Origin: Mycolicibacterium fortuitum subsp. fortuitum
Lineage (GTDB): Bacteria; Actinomycetota; Actinomycetes; Mycobacteriales; Mycobacteriaceae
Assembly: GCF_022179545.1 (NCBI RefSeq)
Contig: NZ_AP025518.1
Location: forward strand, 4,836,001 to 4,900,000
DNA length: 64,000 bases
Direction of reading: 5' to 3'
Translations under genes and position numbers: made by a program
Shown: piece by piece, positions 34,683-43,029 of the stretch
How positions within the stretch are numbered: the first letter of the stretch is position 1
Layout: each line of letters begins with the position of its first letter
Notes under the pieces: generated by a model
The model's database searches: none
What the model saw: the letters and a program-made list of their open reading frames with translations, nothing else
Told to the model about the DNA's origin: nothing

Positions 34683-35149
34683 TGGCCGATCACGACCGCC
34701 CCAGTGTGTTGTTCCTGTGCACCCACAACGCCGGTCGCTCCCAGATGGCGATGGGCTTTTTCGCGCACCTGGCCGGGGATCGGGCATCGGCGTTTTCCGG
34801 CGGCTCGGAACCGGCGGACACGGTCAACGCCGCAGCCGTTGCCGCAATGGCAGAGGTCGGTATCGATATCACTGACGAACAACCTCGACGCTGGACCGAC
34901 GACATCGTCCGGGCGGCCGACGTCGTCGTGACGATGGGCTGTGGGGACACCTGCCCGCACTTCCCCGGCAAGCGCTACGAGACGTGGGAGCTGGCCGATC
35001 CCGCCGGCCTCGGGATCGACGCAGTCCGTCCGATTCGCGACGACATCGAACGGCGGGTTCGCGTGCTTCTGGCCGATCTGGGAATCGATCCACCGAGTAA
35101 TTCGCCGTCCCCCGAGTGCGGCGTCACCTACCGTGACATTCGTGACTGA
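34682..35149 (+). CDS. arsC: Arsenate reductase, LMW-phosphatase fold
   Basis: The 155-residue protein has the P-loop CTHNAGRS (Cys13, Arg19), Cys87 and Cys91 in MGCGDTC, and general-acid Asp106-Pro. It belongs to the LMW tyrosine-phosphatase-fold ArsC group. In actinobacteria, relatives reduce arsenate with mycothiol/mycoredoxin; C87 or C91 could instead support a thioredoxin cascade. The ATG overlaps the acr3 stop, and the 3' end overlaps the SnoaL-like gene. Confidence 0.88.
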   Translation: MADHDRPSVLFLCTHNAGRSQMAMGFFAHLAGDRASAFSGGSEPADTVNAAAVAAMAEVGIDITDEQPRRWTDDIVRAADVVVTMGCGDTCPHFPGKRYETWELADPAGLGIDAVRPIRDDIERRVRVLLADLGIDPPSNSPSPECGVTYRDIRD

Positions 35150-35564
35150 AGCCGCCATTCGACAGCGCATCGCCGAGGGTGTCGAAGCGATCCGTGCGCG
35201 GGACCTCGATACGCTCACCGCCCTCTACGCTCCCGACGTCGTGTCCTTCGACCTCGGTGCACCACTGCGGTATGCCGGTGACGACAACAAGCGGCGGGCA
35301 TGGCAGGAAGTCTTCACCGCGTACACCGGCCCGATCGGCTACGACGTTCACGAGTTGACCGTCACCACCGAGGGGAACCTGGCGTTCGTGCACAGTCTCA
35401 ACCACGTCCGCGGCACCCTGGACAGTGGCCGCGACATCGACATGTGGCTGCGGTGGACAGCGTGCCTGCGGTGCGTCGACGGGGTCTGGCTCGTCACCCA
35501 TGATCACGTATCGGTACCTGCGGATCTCGAGTACGGCAAAGCCGTCTTGAATCTCACGCCCTGA
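35142..35564 (+). CDS. SnoaL/NTF2-like protein downstream of arsC
   Basis: The 140-residue NTF2-fold protein (EAIRARDLDTLTALYAPDVVSFD ... WLRWTACLRCVDGVWLVTHDHVSVP) belongs to the SnoaL/ketosteroid-isomerase-like superfamily. These act as isomerases, hydrolases or binding proteins. Its start (GTG 35142, or 35133) lies inside arsC, implying coupled translation in the ars operon. Two Cys residues (TACLRC) could bind a soft metal, but this is speculative. No ars-linked role for this family is recalled. Confidence 0.7.
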   Translation: MTEAAIRQRIAEGVEAIRARDLDTLTALYAPDVVSFDLGAPLRYAGDDNKRRAWQEVFTAYTGPIGYDVHELTVTTEGNLAFVHSLNHVRGTLDSGRDIDMWLRWTACLRCVDGVWLVTHDHVSVPADLEYGKAVLNLTP

Positions 35565-35615
35565 TCACCTTTCACAAAGCGACTGCGGTCGGTCATCCGA
35601 ATGAAAGCGAACGAC

Positions 35616-35936
35616 ATGACAGCCCTGATCACCACCCGGCACCTGCTCATCAGCGCCTGCTTCGCGGGCATGGTCGCAGCATCACACGCTGTCGGAGGCG
35701 TATCTGCTCCGTCGACCGTGCTGGCGGCCTGTCCGAACGGTGAGGACCCCGACAACTACACCGGGACCTGTGTCCCCTACCTGGTGCCGAATTCACCGAA
35801 CAGCAACAGCTTGTGCCCGCCCGGAGTCAGCGGCACTGAGTGCGGTTCGGCAGAAGTTCAGACGACGCCCACCGCGCCAGTCGCGCCGACGGGCCCCGAG
35901 CAGGAACTCGAAGACGTCAGCACGCCTGACTTCTGA
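35616..35936 (+). CDS. Small secreted four-Cys protein
   Basis: The 106-residue protein has a signal sequence (MTALITTRHLLISACFAGMV ... VLAA). The mature domain has four Cys (ACPNGEDPDNYTGTC, SLCPPG, TECG) and a Pro/Thr-rich acidic tail. Similar short mycobacterial exported proteins are known only as hypotheticals. An upstream ATG (35601) would add five residues. Its TGA overlaps the cupin ATG (TGATG), so the two are coupled. It lies 50 nt downstream of the SnoaL-like gene. Confidence 0.7.
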   Translation: MTALITTRHLLISACFAGMVAASHAVGGVSAPSTVLAACPNGEDPDNYTGTCVPYLVPNSPNSNSLCPPGVSGTECGSAEVQTTPTAPVAPTGPEQELEDVSTPDF

Positions 35937-36229
35937 TGACCACGACCGGCTCCCGCGGTGAGATCCAGCTCGAAAATGACCTGTTCCGAGTAACCAAGTG
36001 GAGGATCGACCCGGGTGGGGCGATACCGATGCACCGCCACGACTACGCGTACGTGGTTGTCCCGCTGGTCACGGACACGATGCACGTCGTTACCGCGGAC
36101 GGTGTCGAGATCGTTTCAGAACTCGTTGCCGGCCAGACCTATTCACGCCCGGCCGGTTCTGAGCACACTGTCGAAAACCGCGGCCACCTCAACCCGATCG
36201 TCTTCATCGAGGTGGAACGGCTCGCCTAG
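35936..36229 (+). CDS. Small cupin protein
   Basis: The 97-residue single-domain cupin has a metal-site pattern (MHRHDYAYVVVPL ... PAGSEHTVENRG) with His residues and a downstream His. Small cupins bind a metal and serve as oxygenases, isomerases or sensors; the role here is unknown. The start overlaps the stop of the secreted-protein gene. A leaderless promoter and palindrome for the next operon lie just downstream. Confidence 0.75.
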   Translation: MTTTGSRGEIQLENDLFRVTKWRIDPGGAIPMHRHDYAYVVVPLVTDTMHVVTADGVEIVSELVAGQTYSRPAGSEHTVENRGHLNPIVFIEVERLA

Positions 36230-36285
36230 CTGCCCGGCCCATGTGACGCACGCATCACCGCCACAGCGCTCTGACTAGCGCATTT

Positions 36286-36300
36286 CCCCCGAATCGGGGG
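36286..36300. promoter_or_regulatory. Palindrome CCCCCGAATCGGGGG upstream of the DyP operon
   Basis: This perfect 7-bp inverted repeat about a central A is centred about 44 nt upstream of the predicted transcript start, where activators of the LuxR class often bind. There is no loop, so it is not a terminator. Confidence 0.45.
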
Positions 36301-36323
36301 ACGACGCAGGGCCGGCGCGTTCA

Positions 36324-36329
36324 TAATCT
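36324..36329 (+). promoter_or_regulatory. -10 box of the leaderless DyP operon promoter
   Basis: TAATCT lies 7 nt upstream of the ATG at 36337, which predicts a leaderless mRNA and a new transcription unit separate from the cupin gene. Confidence 0.55.
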
Positions 36330-36336
36330 CGATGCC

Positions 36337-36900
36337 ATGGCGCACAACGGAAACAACGACTGGACCCGACCAGCAGCTCTCGCCATCCCGACGGAGGGCT
36401 ACTTCGAACTGACCCGCGGGCGGTACGGTCCGGTCTTTCCCCGCACCCCCGCGTGTTACGGCTTCAACATCATCGCCAAGGTGCTCGATGGTCACGAGCA
36501 GGCGATCCGTGACTACGGCAAGCAACTCGAAGCAGCGGTCGCAGCGCAGCCCCACGTGCTCGCGCCGCTGAAGCTGCACTACCTGCGGTGGAATCTGTTC
36601 GACGTCGGCTCCGGCCTGCACTTCCAGTATCAGGGCATCTTCGACACTGACTTCGACAAGTACACCGAGGACGCGGTCAAACTGTTCAGCTCGACAGGTA
36701 TCACCACGGCGTTCACTCATCTGGAGGGCTTCCCGCAGGACTGGAAGACGAACCCGGAAGCCTTCATCATGTTCGTCCGCGACCACCAGGTGCCGAGCTT
36801 CCTGGAATATGGGGAGTACCCGTACGTGACGTCCGACGAGGTCAAGAAGGCTTTGCGACTCAAGGCCGCGTTCGCGGACATGTTGGATCAGATGCAGTGA
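36337..36900 (+). CDS. Protein of unknown function linked to DyP peroxidase
   Basis: The 187-residue soluble protein lacks a signal peptide. The segment LHYLRWNLFDVGSGLHFQYQ followed by GIFDTDFDKY resembles the start of a dimeric alpha/beta-barrel (DyP/chlorite-dismutase-like) domain, but the conserved heme residues are not evident. Its stop overlaps a possible GTG start of the DyP gene, so the two are coupled. A fold relationship to the peroxidase, perhaps as a partner or diverged half-domain, is an inference. Confidence 0.6.
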   Translation: MAHNGNNDWTRPAALAIPTEGYFELTRGRYGPVFPRTPACYGFNIIAKVLDGHEQAIRDYGKQLEAAVAAQPHVLAPLKLHYLRWNLFDVGSGLHFQYQGIFDTDFDKYTEDAVKLFSSTGITTAFTHLEGFPQDWKTNPEAFIMFVRDHQVPSFLEYGEYPYVTSDEVKKALRLKAAFADMLDQMQ

Positions 36901-36902
36901 CC

Positions 36903-38237
36903 ATGGATGCAATGACAGAGCTCGAATTCGACGACATTCAGCACATCATGCTGACCGGGACACCCCACCTGACCGGACGCTACGAGTTCCTGTCTTTCGA
37001 CACCCCCGAAGCGGGTCGCGCCTGGCTGGCCGAGATGGTTCCGCTCGTGCAATCGGCCACCGATGTCCGCGAAACGGTCAGCATGTTCAAACGGTGGGTA
37101 AACCTCGCCTTCACCTGGAATGGTTTGCGCGCGTTGGGAGTTGACGAGCACGCGCTTGCCAGTTTCCCGAGCGAGTTTCGAGAAGGCATGGCATCGCGGG
37201 CCGACATTCTCGGTGACACGGGTGCGGCAGCCCCCGAACACTGGGTCGGCGGGCTGGCGGGCGACGATCTGCACGCGATCGTCATCCTGTTCGCCCGGGA
37301 CGAGGAGGAACGCGTGCGGTGCGTCGGCGAACACGATGCGCTGCTGGCCCGCTGCCCCGGCGTGCGAACACTGTCGCATCTGGATCTCGCCGCCACCGCG
37401 CCGTTCGAGTACGACCACGACCACTTCGGATACCGTGACCCGATTTCTCAGCCACAGATGAAGGGCTCGGGTGAGGTTCTGATCCCCGGAGCCGGTGGGG
37501 CTCTGGCCCCGGGCGAGTTCATCCTGGGCTATCCGGACGAAGAGGGATTGGTGGCGAACCAGCCCACACCCGAGGCGCTCTCACGCAACGGCAGCTACAT
37601 GGCGTACCGCCGGCTCGAGGAACACGTCGGAGTCTTTCGCGACTACCTGAAGCAGAATGCCGAAGGTGCCGAGGGGCAGGAGCTGCTGGCCGCCAAATTC
37701 ATGGGGCGTTGGCGCAGCGGCGCGCCGTTGGTGCTGGCACCCGAACGGGACGATCCGGAATTGGGCGCGGATCCGATGCGCAACAACGATTTCGACTACG
37801 GTCAGATGGATCCGCACGGCTACGCCTGTCCGCTCGGCTCCCATGCCCGTCGACTCAACCCACGCGATACCGAGCCGAATCCCAATCGGCGCAGAATGAT
37901 CCGGCGTAGCGGCACCTACGGGCCGGCGTTACCGGAAGGCGTTGCCGACGACGGGGTCGAGCGGGGTGTCGGGATGTTCCTGATCTGCGCCAGCCTGGTG
38001 CGCCAGTTCGAGTTCGCCCAGAACGTCTGGATCAACGATTCGGCCTTCAAGGATCTCGGCAACGAGCACGACCCGATCTGCGGCACTCAGGACGGCACCA
38101 TGGATTTCAAGATTCCCAAGCGGCCGATCCGGAAGGTACACAAGGGGTTACCTGCATTCACCACGTTGCGCGGCGGGGCGTACTTCTTCCTGCCCGGCCT
38201 GAGCGCGCTGCGTTACCTCACGACACTCGAAAACTAG
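36903..38237 (+). CDS. DyP-type (dye-decolourising) heme peroxidase
   Basis: The protein (~444 residues) has the DyP GXXD motif in GYRDPISQP (distal Asp), the proximal-His motif CPLGSHARRLNPRD, an Arg after it (RRSGTYGP) and C-terminal RGGAYFFLPG. DyPs oxidise dyes, aromatics or porphyrins with H2O2. The start may be GTG 36897, ATG 36903 or ATG 36912. No Tat signal or encapsulin tail is seen, so it should be cytoplasmic. Unknown proteins flank it, and a BASS transporter gene lies two genes downstream. Confidence 0.88.
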   Translation: MDAMTELEFDDIQHIMLTGTPHLTGRYEFLSFDTPEAGRAWLAEMVPLVQSATDVRETVSMFKRWVNLAFTWNGLRALGVDEHALASFPSEFREGMASRADILGDTGAAAPEHWVGGLAGDDLHAIVILFARDEEERVRCVGEHDALLARCPGVRTLSHLDLAATAPFEYDHDHFGYRDPISQPQMKGSGEVLIPGAGGALAPGEFILGYPDEEGLVANQPTPEALSRNGSYMAYRRLEEHVGVFRDYLKQNAEGAEGQELLAAKFMGRWRSGAPLVLAPERDDPELGADPMRNNDFDYGQMDPHGYACPLGSHARRLNPRDTEPNPNRRRMIRRSGTYGPALPEGVADDGVERGVGMFLICASLVRQFEFAQNVWINDSAFKDLGNEHDPICGTQDGTMDFKIPKRPIRKVHKGLPAFTTLRGGAYFFLPGLSALRYLTTLEN

Positions 38238-38245
38238 GAGCCGAC

Positions 38246-39259
38246 ATGGCGACACAGTCTTACGCGCGTACTTACAACCAGGCGCACATCACCCGCCCGC
38301 ACAACGGCAAACGGCGTGTGTCGATCTACTGGTCCTGGAGCTACCCGTGGGAGGCCCAGCGTGACCCGGCGCTGCTGTACAACCGGTTCTCCACGATGAC
38401 CGAGGTCCGCGCGGCGACGTGGCCGGCGTACGAAGGACCCGAGTACAGCCCGCGGAACTTCCTACAGGGCGTCGATGGCACCCTGGAGCTGTTCCACCGC
38501 TCCTCCTTGGCTTTTCAAGATGTGGCCGGTTCAGTCACCGGGCATCCGGTGGGGGTTTTCCAGCGGGTGGATCAGGCCGGGTACCGCCTGCCGATCGACG
38601 GGCGGATCTTGGACGACACCGATACCTTGATGATCTTCGGTCTGGACCATCTACTCGGCGACGAGCAAGCCACTCAGGACGAGATCGACGCGATCCAGCA
38701 GTGGCTGCGCCGAGAGGGCACCTGTCTGATGCTGGCCCCGCACCATGACGTCGGCTTCACCGACGACAAGGAGCAGCAGCAGATGGAGTATCTGCACCAC
38801 GGTGATCCCCTGACGCCGCGGATCCAGCGTTTCAGCGGGTTCGCGCGATCCCTGCTGACCGGCCTGGACATTCCCGTGCACAACACGTGGGGACTGCGTC
38901 CCGCTACGGTCGAGGGCACCAAACAGATCGTTCCGCTGACTGCCTTCCGTGATCTGGATTCAGCCGGCCTCCTGCGCGACGTCAGCACGCTGGCTCTGCA
39001 TCCCCACCTGCCGCACTATGAGCTGACGGCCCCAGAAGGCCCGGAGCTTCGCGTGTTGGGCCGGCAATTGATCGACCAAACCCGACCCCACCCCTTCACC
39101 CTCGCGGGCAACACCGAGTTCAACGCGCTGATCCACATGCCGCCGTCCGGTGACCGCGCCGGCGACATCGTGCTGGTGGACTCCACCCATTTCACCACCC
39201 TGTTCGGTGCGAGTGAGAGCCTGAAGTCCTTCTGGCGCAACCTCGTGACGATGGCCTGA
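38246..39259 (+). CDS. Unknown protein with glutamine-amidotransferase-like region
   Basis: The 337-residue soluble protein contains DDTDTLMIFGLDHLLGDEQATQDEIDAIQQWLRREGTCLMLAP, a pattern of ThuA/DUF4159-like class I amidotransferase folds that need not be enzymes. It starts 8 nt after the DyP gene with a ribosome-site-like AGGAG. The HHDVGF and HPHLPHY stretches are His-rich and could bind metal or heme. No family assignment is certain. Its tight place in the operon suggests work with the peroxidase. Confidence 0.6.
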   Translation: MATQSYARTYNQAHITRPHNGKRRVSIYWSWSYPWEAQRDPALLYNRFSTMTEVRAATWPAYEGPEYSPRNFLQGVDGTLELFHRSSLAFQDVAGSVTGHPVGVFQRVDQAGYRLPIDGRILDDTDTLMIFGLDHLLGDEQATQDEIDAIQQWLRREGTCLMLAPHHDVGFTDDKEQQQMEYLHHGDPLTPRIQRFSGFARSLLTGLDIPVHNTWGLRPATVEGTKQIVPLTAFRDLDSAGLLRDVSTLALHPHLPHYELTAPEGPELRVLGRQLIDQTRPHPFTLAGNTEFNALIHMPPSGDRAGDIVLVDSTHFTTLFGASESLKSFWRNLVTMA

Positions 39260-39264
39260 CGGCG

Positions 39265-40101
39265 GTGGAGGTAACCAATCTGCTGCTGCAGGGCTCGAAC
39301 ATCGCCGTCGTCTTCTTCGTCGTATCGAGCACCCTGGCGGTCGGCCTGAGCCTGACCGTCGGTCAGATCGTCGTGCCGCTCAAGAACATTCGCCTCGTCG
39401 CGCTTTCCCTCACCGCCAACTTCGTGCTGGCCCCGCTGGCCGCCTTCGGACTGTGGAAGGCATTCGGTCTCGACGAACCCCTGGGCATCGGTCTGCTGCT
39501 GTGTGGGCTTGCGGCGGGCGCACCGTTTCTGATCAAGCTCGCTGAGTTCGCGAAGGCCGACATGGCATTTGCGGTGGGTCTGATGGTGCTGTTGATGGTG
39601 GTCACCGTGGGCTACGTGCCGTTGGTTCTGCCGGTGTTCGTCGCAGGCACAGCGGTGAACCCAGCGCGGATCGCGGTGTCCCTCGTCGTGCTGATGCTGA
39701 TCCCGTTGGCGGCAGGTCTCGCGCTGCGAGCCCGCGGCCCGGGTATCGCTGCCCGATTCAGGCCGGTGATCGGGAAGGTCTCCACCCTCAGCATGATCCT
39801 GGTGATCGTGCTGACCATCGCCGCGCACTTCAACAGCGTGCTCTCGGTGTTCGGCACGTTCGGCATTTTGGCGGCCGTCGTGTACACGGTGATCTGCGCC
39901 GGGATCGGTTGGCTGCTGGGCGGTTCGGCAGCGCGCGATGTCCTTGCGCTCGGGATCGCTCAGCGCAACGCGGCCGCGGCGTTCGTGGTGGCCGGTCAGA
40001 ACTTCGATGATCCGAAGGTCGTCGTGATGATCACCGTGGTGTTGATCGTGGAGTTTCTGATGTTGCTGCCGTTCGCGCGGCGGCTCGCGCGATCCCGCTG
40101 A
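39265..40101 (+). CDS. BASS-family (bile acid:Na+ symporter-like) transporter
   Basis: The 278-residue protein has about 9 TM helices and the fold typical of BASS/NTCP transporters (VPLKNIRLVALSLTANFVLAPL; GIAQRNAAAAFVVAGQNF). The family moves organic anions such as bile acids, pantoate or 2-oxo acids. The GTG start lies 5 nt after the preceding stop, so it ends a four-gene operon with the peroxidase. Its last 71 nt overlap the convergent LuxR regulator gene. Confidence 0.85.
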   Translation: MEVTNLLLQGSNIAVVFFVVSSTLAVGLSLTVGQIVVPLKNIRLVALSLTANFVLAPLAAFGLWKAFGLDEPLGIGLLLCGLAAGAPFLIKLAEFAKADMAFAVGLMVLLMVVTVGYVPLVLPVFVAGTAVNPARIAVSLVVLMLIPLAAGLALRARGPGIAARFRPVIGKVSTLSMILVIVLTIAAHFNSVLSVFGTFGILAAVVYTVICAGIGWLLGGSAARDVLALGIAQRNAAAAFVVAGQNFDDPKVVVMITVVLIVEFLMLLPFARRLARSR

Positions 40102-42295
40102 GCAGCCCGAGCCGTTCGGCTTCGGCGACCGCTGCGGCCCGGGAGGAGACGTCGAGCTTGCGGTAGATGGACTTCGCCTGGCTCTTCACGGTTTCCCGAC
40201 CAATGACGAGCTCGTCGGCGATGCGCTGCAGCGAAAGGTGCGTGGCCAGATGGGGTAGCAGCCTGAGCTCGGCCGTCGTCAGCGACGGCCGGGCACCACG
40301 GGCCGAGCGGGCCACCGACAAAGTCCGGATACGGTCGAGCCACAGCCCCATGGCGACTGCATCCGGCTCACGCCGATGCGCCCGTTGCGCCTCACTCAGG
40401 TGACGTTCGCACAGTTCGGTGTCGTCGACTTCGACGGCGGTTGCCGCAACCAGCACGTGGGCCATCAGGGCGGTGCGAGCGGACAGGTCGCCCAGCCTGT
40501 CGAGCAGCCGCTCGGTCGCGCGGACGGCCGAACGGGCTCCGGCTACATCGCCGCACCGGCCGCGGACCAATGCATCGACGGCGTACACCACCACCATTGG
40601 AACCATGTCGGACAAATCGCGCGCGTCGACGATTGAGCGTGCGGTGTCGGTGCGTGCGACCGCTGCCGACAGGTCACCATTGCCGAGATCCAGTGCGGCC
40701 AGATGCGCCAACGCCGCGGCCTGAAATCCCGGGAGATCTTCGATCACCGGTAGGGCCGATTCCAGCGCGACCCGCGCAGGGCCTGAATCTCCGAGCATCG
40801 ACAGCGCGGCGCCCTTCATCGTGGTCGCAGCCCCCCACCACGGATTGACCAGGTGATCGCCTGCTCCACAGACGGTTTCAGCATGGCGGATCACCTCGCT
40901 CACTCCCCCGACCCCGAGCAACGAGCCGATCAGCGCCGCAGCCACCTCGACCGACGGGGTGCCATCGGCGAGCTGTTGGCCGGAGTCCGCTGCCGCGGCA
41001 GTCAGCAGTGACCGCTGAATCAACTCGGCGTTGCCGGTCATGACGCCCAACCAGGCTCGCGCGATCGCGGCGTCGGGGTAGTCGGTGAAGGTCTGCTCAT
41101 CGAGCAGGCTGAGCCGTCGTGCCAACACTCCGGCCCGCCCGTCGAAACCCAGTCGCACGGCGTCGATGCCCACGAGGGCGGCCGCCCGGGCATGATCACC
41201 GGCGGCGAGCGCCTGCACCAGCGCACCGTCGATGTCACCGGCCTGCGCCAGCCGGTCGGCGGCCCGCGCCGCCAATTGTCGGAACCGCTCCGGCTCTCGG
41301 TCGCGGAGATGCGCACGCAACAGCTCCCCGAACAGTTGGTGATAGCGATACCAGACACCTTGAGCATCAAGGGAAATCAGAAATATGTTGCCAGATCGAG
41401 TGATCGCCTCGATCATGGCTGCTGAATCGGTACGACCCAGCAGTCCGTCGAGTTCGTCGGCGGAGAAGCGGTCCAGCGTCGCCGATTCCGTCAGGAAGGT
41501 GGCTGTGTCGGGGTCCAGCGCGCTGAGCACCTCCTCCACCAGATAGGCGGCCACCAGCCGGTGCCGACCGGTCACCGCCTCGGCGGGGGCGCCGTCGCGC
41601 AGCGCCAACGCCGCCATGACCACACCCGCCGCCCAGCCTTCACATTTGTCGAGGACCCGCTCGATCGTGAACTTGTCGGCGTGACCGCCGACGGCGGCGA
41701 AAGCGGCCGTGGCCTCCGCGCCCGACAACTGCAGTTCGGCAATCCCGACCTCGACGACGCGGCCTTCGAGGCGACGTCTGGCGAGTTCGAGCGGAGGTTT
41801 CTGGCGGCCGACGAGTGCGATGGTCGCCGATTCGGGGGCCAGGTCGACGACTGCGCGCAGGGTGTCGAGCGCCGCGCGAGCCGACAATTCGTGGACGTCG
41901 TCGAGGACCAGGACGGTGGGCCCAGAGTCTTCGAGCGCCTTGACGAATGCCGGTACCAGCTGCGTTTGGGCCCGGCCCGCGCCCTGCAGGTAGGCCGACA
42001 CTGCGGGGTCGACGGGTTTGACCTGGCCGAGCGCGGTGGCCAGGTGCAGCAACAGGTGCGCGGGATCGTTGTCGAGGATGTCGAACCGAACCCATGCGAA
42101 GGGGCGCTCATCGGTGTCGTCCCACTGCGCCACCGCGGTGGTCTTGCCGTATCCGGCGGGCGCCGCGACCACGACCAAGCCGGTACGCTCCCGCAGTATC
42201 CGGGTCACGCCGGGCCGGGGAACGGTGCCGAGACCGGCGGCCGGTCGGCCGACAGTCGCCACCGGAATGTGCACCGGCCACGATCCTGCTCCCAC
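40031..42295 (-). CDS. MalT-type LuxR regulator (STAND ATPase, LAL-like)
   Basis: The 754-residue protein has an N-terminal ATPase with Walker A APAGYGKTT and Walker B VLVLDDVHE, a long TPR-like helical middle, and a C-terminal LuxR HTH (LTTAELRLLPHLATHLSLQR, then IADELVIGRETVKSQ). This is the MalT/AcoK plan in which an inducer triggers assembly and activation. It lies convergent to the DyP operon and could activate it through the CCCCCGAATCGGGGG palindrome. The start is uncertain (GTG 42295 used). Confidence 0.8.
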   Translation of the reverse strand: MGAGSWPVHIPVATVGRPAAGLGTVPRPGVTRILRERTGLVVVAAPAGYGKTTAVAQWDDTDERPFAWVRFDILDNDPAHLLLHLATALGQVKPVDPAVSAYLQGAGRAQTQLVPAFVKALEDSGPTVLVLDDVHELSARAALDTLRAVVDLAPESATIALVGRQKPPLELARRRLEGRVVEVGIAELQLSGAEATAAFAAVGGHADKFTIERVLDKCEGWAAGVVMAALALRDGAPAEAVTGRHRLVAAYLVEEVLSALDPDTATFLTESATLDRFSADELDGLLGRTDSAAMIEAITRSGNIFLISLDAQGVWYRYHQLFGELLRAHLRDREPERFRQLAARAADRLAQAGDIDGALVQALAAGDHARAAALVGIDAVRLGFDGRAGVLARRLSLLDEQTFTDYPDAAIARAWLGVMTGNAELIQRSLLTAAAADSGQQLADGTPSVEVAAALIGSLLGVGGVSEVIRHAETVCGAGDHLVNPWWGAATTMKGAALSMLGDSGPARVALESALPVIEDLPGFQAAALAHLAALDLGNGDLSAAVARTDTARSIVDARDLSDMVPMVVVYAVDALVRGRCGDVAGARSAVRATERLLDRLGDLSARTALMAHVLVAATAVEVDDTELCERHLSEAQRAHRREPDAVAMGLWLDRIRTLSVARSARGARPSLTTAELRLLPHLATHLSLQRIADELVIGRETVKSQAKSIYRKLDVSSRAAAVAEAERLGLLSGIARAAARTAATSETPRSTPR

Positions 42296-42338
42296 TTTCG
42301 CATCGTAGGGCAGGGCCGTCCATCGGACGCCGTAGCGG

Positions 42339-42962
42339 TCAGGGCAAGTTGATGCGCCAGTACAGTCCGACCAGGAAATCGGCGAGCTCGGCCGGAGTGA
42401 TATCGAGCAGGCCTTCGGCCCATGCGATCAACAATTCTGAAGCAGCACCGGAAACGGCGAAGGCCTTCATGCGGCCGTCAACCGAGCTGCGTTCGAAGTC
42501 CCCACCCGCCCCGGACCACCGGACGAAGTTCGAGGCAGCGCGGGTGAGGATCTCGTTGCGGCGGGTGCCGGCGCGCCCGCCTTTGCCGAGTGCCTCGACG
42601 AAGATGATTCGAATCATCCGGGGATCTTCGGCCAGCGTGTCGACCACTGTCCGCAGTGCAACCGAAACCCGGGCGAAGGCATCGCCCGAGGCATCGGCAA
42701 CAGCGGCATCCACATCACGTTCGACCTTGTCCATGACAAGCCCGAGTACCTCATCGAACAGCGCGTCCAGATCGCCGAAATTCTCGTAGAAGTACCGCTC
42801 GGTCAATCCGGCATCGGCGATCACGTCTTTGACCCGAACGATTCCGGCGTCGCCGGAACCGAACAAGTTCATGCCTGCCTCGATCAGCTTCCGGCGCCGC
42901 TCGGCGATGCGTTCTTCACCGCTGACTCCGCCGTAGAGGCGGCCGGCACCCGAAGCCGACAC
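42339..42962 (-). CDS. TetR-family regulator
   Basis: The 207-residue protein has HTH VRVKDVIADAGLTERYFYENFGDLDALF. The ligand domain includes RMIRIIFVEALGKGGRAGTRR. Start at 42962 is plausible, with M31 less so. Its target is not clear; the perfect dyad upstream of the amidohydrolase gene (45152-45171) is one candidate. It lies downstream of the glutathione peroxidase gene in the same direction but is separated by 67 nt. Confidence 0.82.
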   Translation of the reverse strand: MSASGAGRLYGGVSGEERIAERRRKLIEAGMNLFGSGDAGIVRVKDVIADAGLTERYFYENFGDLDALFDEVLGLVMDKVERDVDAAVADASGDAFARVSVALRTVVDTLAEDPRMIRIIFVEALGKGGRAGTRRNEILTRAASNFVRWSGAGGDFERSSVDGRMKAFAVSGAASELLIAWAEGLLDITPAELADFLVGLYWRINLP

Positions 42963-43029
42963 CTTGACTCCTACCTGTTGCGTTGCGTCGCCCCAGCATA
43001 GTGCCGACGGATGCCGATACCTTCAGTGA

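Noticed and set aside
36286..36300. CCCCCGAATCGGGGG as a terminator for the cupin gene
   Set aside because: A one-nt loop cannot form a hairpin of this kind and no U-tract follows; operator is the better reading.
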